Shown here: piece after piece, positions 52,001 to 58,000 of the stretch | Position numbering within the stretch: the stretch's first letter is position 1 | How the letters are laid out: every line of letters starts with the position of its first letter | Made by a program: the position numbers and the translations under genes | The notes under the pieces: model-generated | Seen by the model: the letters and a program-made list of their open reading frames with translations, nothing else | Databases searched by the model: none | What the model was told of the DNA's origin: nothing | Assembly: GCA_963580285.1 (NCBI GenBank) | Contig: OY757026.1 | Span: 88,324,651 to 88,388,650 of the forward strand | Length of the DNA stretch: 64,000 nucleotides | Direction: 5' to 3' | From: Lucinisca nassula | Lineage: Eukaryota > Mollusca > Bivalvia > Lucinida > Lucinidae

Positions 52001-55000
52001 ACGTCGTGACCTTTGCAACGTCACATCAACGTCGGTGCAACGTCATGACGTTGCATCAACGTTGATTTGACGTTGCCAGAGCGACGTGGGTCTGCTGGGC
52101 ATGATACGAATACCTTGGATCCAAGAAATACTTGAATATGTGAACACTGTAAATTCCACTTGATATAGAGAAAAGTAGGGTTTACAATGGTATATATTAA
52201 TGTCTGAATTCTGGCAGAAAAAAAACATAGATTGTGGATACTTGTTAGAACCGCATCTGTTGAGACAGTTCTAACGAACAGCCACTATCTGTTTGGTGCA
52301 AAAATTGGAGAAAAAGAAATCAATTATTTGCCTGAAAAAAAATTAGTTATGGGCCAATAAGAGGTACCATTATATCACACAGATATTTTAAAGAAAATTC
52401 CGTCAATAGCGTTGCAGTCCAACACCTTCAGTGATGCTGGACAGTGGTACTGCAGGACATATTTTTTCTGTCTAGTCCCCAAACAATGAAAGAATCTTTT
52501 TCTTGCATACACTCTCCGGGATTCTGGTAGTAAAGTCATTTAGATTGTAGGCATGTATGAGTACTCAATTTTTATCTGGTCAGGATCACCGGGCTAGGCC
52601 AAGACCATTCCAGGGTAAAATCCAGTATTTCCTAAAGCGGCTAGCATACTTCTAAAACTCAACCTACACTACATATCAGAATACATATTACCAAAGACAT
52701 ATAATTCTCTAACTTATGACTAAAATAAAGGTTCGTTCCGGTTATTCCAGGTCCGTTCCGGTTATTGGGTCCATTCCGGTTAGTAAACGTACCGCCTGTG
52801 AAGTTTCATGAATATATTCCATACGGTTTAGGAGTTATGGGCCGGACACTATGTCGGGATGGACGAACGAACGGACAGGGGTAAAACTTAATGCCCTTCC
52901 GCTATTCTTCGAATAGGCGGGGGCATAATTAACCGTATGTTGTGTCGTGAGCTTTCCAGAAACGCCGACCGGGAGGTGATGGGTTTTACCCACTTGGCTA
53001 AACAATGGTACCTGGGAAGCGAGAAAAGCATGCAGAAGAGACCACGCTTCTCAGTCTAGCTGAGCCACTCTAACCAACCAGACCAGTGCCTCTGCCAGGG
53101 AGATTATCAACCATTTACCCAGGTAAAACTTCTTCCTTGTCCCGTCCCCAGTCCTGGTCCCACATACGGGCTATTAAAAATACATTATTTGGCGACGAGC
53201 GATAAAACGGAAGGGGGGAATTCTCCGGTCATTTCGTTTGAGGTGTATTACTACTTCACGAGTTATCCTCGGATTCGTGAGGGACGGTGAACATGATACG
53301 CGGTCCACTTCGTTATTTTTTTAACGTTGGGGATTGTGAAGGGTTCAGATTTACTTCAAGTTTTCGGACGTGGAGGACGGTGAACATGATACGCGGTTCC
53401 TTTTGTTTACAGAGGGAACTGTGAAGGGTTCAACTCTTGATAGCCTGACAGGTTGAAATTGTAGGCAGGTGAAGTTCTGAGGCATTTAGCTTCTTGGTTT
53501 GGCCTGTTTATTTTTTCAACAACGTGGAGCCAGTCAGTTTTGGGGACAACCGGTGAGTTTGGCATTTAGCTGAATGAACCAATTCTTAAGGCAGTCTTAA
53601 ATTAATTTAAAATTAGCTAATTGGATTGATTTTGGCTTGTCTTCTGCCAGTTTTTCTTGGGGTAATTTTCAGTTTGGAAAAATTCTAAATTGTCCCTTGC
53701 CAGTTGGGGTTTAGTTTTGCCTGGTTGGGTGGCTGATTTGCTCCGTGGAATGGCAGAGGAATACCTGGTTGTCAAGAAAGAAGAAAAGGTAATCTCTGTG
53801 TTTTCTAAACCAAGATTTACATGTACTTTTCTTCGATTGTTCGCTGTATTTTATACGCGACCATTATTATTAAAGAAATCCCTAACCTGTATCATTGTGG
53901 TATTAATTCAAGAAACCTACGTAAAATCTTTGGCGTATTCTATACACAAAGTACTTTCTTGAATAAAATTGGTGACAAATAACTGTCTGCATTTTTGAAG
54001 AAAGGGTTGGTTGGTTGGTTGCAGACGAGAAAGGGTTGTTTTCTTGAGTTTTCTAAACCGAAAATAGTCCTTTTTCTTCTATTTTGTTGTATTGAAAAGT
54101 ATCGGCAAACAGCCATATATTGAAAAAGCATAGTTCTTACATTTTAGGAGTATTCTATACCCAAAATAGTTAAAAAGAACTGCTTATTACTTAAAAGAAG
54201 CCAGCCATCCATTAAAAAGCATTGTTCTAACGTTTTAGAAGTACGGTGCGGTCCGGTAACATTGCGCATATAAAGTTTATATAGCTATGTGTGACTTTGT
54301 TCAAGCCACCACTCAATTTTCAGTCAACAACATTGCAGCATTTCCCTATCGACCAGCTGCAATGAAAATTGGCCTCTGAAGTTATTAATATACAGGACAA
54401 AGAATACTATGAAAAGGGATGCCCCCTTGAAATTGAACTACCAATTTTGTCGCCTAACATTGCGCACAATATGTTTGTTGAACAGTTTGAACATGAGGGT
54501 TGACTCATAAGTTGTTGATTCGTTCTTCTGCAATGTTGTCAGAAGCAGTAAGTTTAGAATCAAGGGAATAGCGACTTTGGCTAGTTTTAAACTCAGTCTT
54601 GACTTTTAAGAGTTCGTATTTTGAGAAAAATTGGGGGGTTCCGCGAGGCTATTTCATCTGCACGTGCAGGACATCTTTTTCGGGTTAAAGTTAAACTTAA
54701 TGCCGATGCACTGAATATAGTGGAATTGATAATTAGGGATACAGTTTGTGAAAATGCGAATGCAGGGTGCGCAAAATAAACGGCCATGCAAAGTTACCGG
54801 ACTCGACTAATATATTCTCAAAATTATTAGTAAATAACTGCTTATCACTTAAAAGACAGACTTTTCTAGGGTTTTTGCGGTATTCTATACGCGAAAATTA
54901 TTGAAAAGTGTCTTGCCTGTCGAAAAGCCAGAAAAAAAGGTTGAATGTTTTGGGAAAGAATCTCTGGAGTATTCTATACACAAAGGTTATTTTTGAAATA

Positions 55001-58000
55001 TTTATACACTTTACACAAGTTTGTATTTGTCACTCCTTGCACGAGTAAAAGATAGCAAATGTTGAGGCTAAGATTATTGACCAGACAGATGGCTGGATGG
55101 AGCATTAGTCGTCTTCTAGATACACAGGCGCCGGACGACACCATCAGTCAAAGGATGAAGAAATGCTTTCACGTGAACAGAATTGATAGAAGAATGTAGT
55201 GGGCATGGCGTTGATTTCTAATCCCCATGACCAAGAACAGTAGTAGAGCAGTCATGCAGTTGATTTCTAATCCTCATGGCTAGGAAGAGTAGAGCTAATT
55301 GGGTTGATTTCTAATCCCCATTGCCAAGAACAGTAGAGCAGTCATGGAGTTGATTTCTAATCCTCATGGCTAGGAAGGAACAGAAGAGGACATGCATTGG
55401 ATTTCAGAAAGAGTTTAAGAATTAACAGAAAGTGACTGATCAGCCAGATGGTTCACCTTAGTGCTTGGAGTCTTCTAGACACATGCGCTTTGGTTGACAT
55501 CATCAGACAAGAATGAAAAAATAGTTTCACGTGAAAAAATAGTCTTTGGTCTCTCCGAAAGCAGATATGAAAATGGAGTTAAGAAAAAAGATAGGCCTCA
55601 TGCCAGTGAATATGATTCCTACAGCCGTAAAAGACATTCATGGTCAAGATCACATGGTAGGAAGTTCGAAGAGTCAAGAAGGCAAACCAGACCAAGGTTA
55701 AACTTCAGGGGTTAAAGGTCAGGAATGACCAAAAGAGGGCAGATTAAGCCAAGACTGGAGACACCTTCTAGAAGGCATGGAAGGTCGGGCTCGCCTTCAA
55801 GGAGACAGAAATTGTCAAGGTCACCTAGGCGGGAAGGTCAAGTTCACCATCAGGAAGACAGGAATTGTCAAGGTCACTTTCTAGAAGGCATGAAAGGTCA
55901 AAAACGCCTTCAAGATGACATGATATGAGGAAATCACCTTCAAGGTCATGATGTCAAGGTCACCTTCAGGAGGGTAAGGAAGGTCAGTCACCTTCAAGAG
56001 GACGTGAAGCATCAAGATCCCCTTCAAGAAGGCATGGAATGTCAAGGACATCTAGAAGGCATAACATGTCAAGGACACATAGAGACATGACAGGTTGACT
56101 CTTCAAGAAGGCATGGCAGGCCAAGGTCACCATCAAGAAAGTATGACAGGTCAAGGTCACCAAGAAAGCATGAGAAGCCAAGGTCATGCTCTAGATATGC
56201 GAGGACAGGGTCGCAAACAAGATCATACGCTCGACACCGGATGTCAAGGTCACCAAGGACATGCACATATTCAAGGTCGAGTGTGTCAAGACACTGATGC
56301 TACTTCTAGGTCAAGGTCACCATGGCATACCGCTACTGATTTGAGAAACAGCAAGTGATAACATATCACATCCTGAGGAGTCTTCTAGACACTCAAGGAG
56401 AGAGAGGCGTGGTGATCCGAAAACAGCTTTCAAAGAGCGTGGATTTGACGGAAATGTGTGCTGGATGTTTTTTAAACAGACATAAGTTTGAAAGCTGCAG
56501 GTCGGTTTTAAAATGGTACGACAGGGAATGTTGTAATTGCCTAAATGGGTCATTAGAGGGCAAAGCTTTGGATTTCTTCGCAATCACTGTGCACACGACT
56601 GGGAAGAGATTTGAGGATAGATTGGAAAACAGCAAGAATGAAATTCCAGCAATCATTTCAAGACAGGAAAGATCTTTGGAAGACAAGCTGACCAAGTTCT
56701 GACCCTTGCCACTGCCACATTTAGAGACCTGCCTGAAAAGCATCGGATTTGGGAAGCTATTTCAAAATACTGCTAGGGATATGCTGATAGACAGCCAAGC
56801 ATGTTTCAGTATGAAGGCTGTTCTTAATAGAGTACAACACCAGTGCAAATCCCAAGCTGTGGAAGGAAAGAGACATTCAAATGGGGAAAGAAAAGGTGTT
56901 TTCCATTAACAGTCAGCTCACTAACAGAATCCCGGGTACAACGACTGACTGCTAATGGGATTGATGGACAAGATCTGAATGACAGAAGAATGAAACATCA
57001 AATGGAATGATCCACGTTGGTATTTACAGATCATCGGTGGAAGAACCAGTTGTCTGTCTTCTACACTAAATTTTGAAATGGCTTGATGAAAACAGTTTCT
57101 TAAGTAGGCTTCTAGCCACTAGGAAAAGCTTTCACTTAAGTGCAAGGCAAGGAAATAGCAAGTAATTTGACAAATGCAAGCTATGACAGGCAAAACTAGT
57201 CAAAATAATGATGGCAAATAAGGCTTTTAAAACAACAAAGAAAATTTGTCCAAACCTAATGATACAGGTCCCTTTATTTTGATATGTGAATGCTTCCAAA
57301 CGTTAGCAAGTTTAAAATGGAGTAGAAAAAGTATAGGCTTTTAAATAGCAGTTTCTTTTTGCCTCCATTTTAAAGAAAGATGTAATTGAACGAATTGAAG
57401 ACTTTAGCTGGAGTTGAAAGAGTATAGGCTTGTAAATAGCAGTTTCTCTTTGCCTCCATACGAAAGACGCGCTTGAATGAACAAAATAGATTTTTGCTGG
57501 GGTAGGAAGAGTATAGGCTTATAATAGCAGTTTCTCTTTGCCTCCATGGAAAACACATTTGAGTGAACAGGAATGAGATTTTAGCAGAGTTCTCCCTAAG
57601 GTTTTGAAAATTGGAGTAAAAATGCAGTCCTCCAGAAAAAGTTGGAGTTTTACCATACTTTTCAAAAAGTTGGTGGGAGTCAGAAATAGTTGGAGTAAAT
57701 TACTCCTAATTTGGAATTAACTAGAACTCTGTAAATTAGCCACAGTATTGTTTACCAGTTATCTTGGGTACTATCTTCTAGGCAAGATTTTGAAAAGGCT
57801 CATTTAAGTTTAACATGGTTTTTATTGTTCAGGGAGCTTCAAGGGTCAGCTAGCTCAATGGGTTGAGGGATTATCCCAATAAAGCTTAATATTAAAATAC
57901 AGACAGTTAAGGAATTCAGATCCTCTGATGCCATGTGCAGCATACCGCACATGAGTACTAGTAATATACTTAGGGGGTCCGGGCCTGCCCGGACGGGGTA

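Larger units (their letters stand above)
44864..52928 (+). mobile_element. Pearl element F, expanded by nested insertions
   Basis: Starts CTAGAAAAAGTGTCC with hairpin GTGTCC-ATA-GGACAC, then ATGCCCCCGCC; ends GGCGGGGGCATAA, 8.06 kb away. Own cores (AAGGGCAGATAATTCAAAAAC) are at 45778-46075, 49848-50133 and 52795-52880. The rest is element E', a short tailed insert and two MULE-like elements. Confidence 0.8.
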
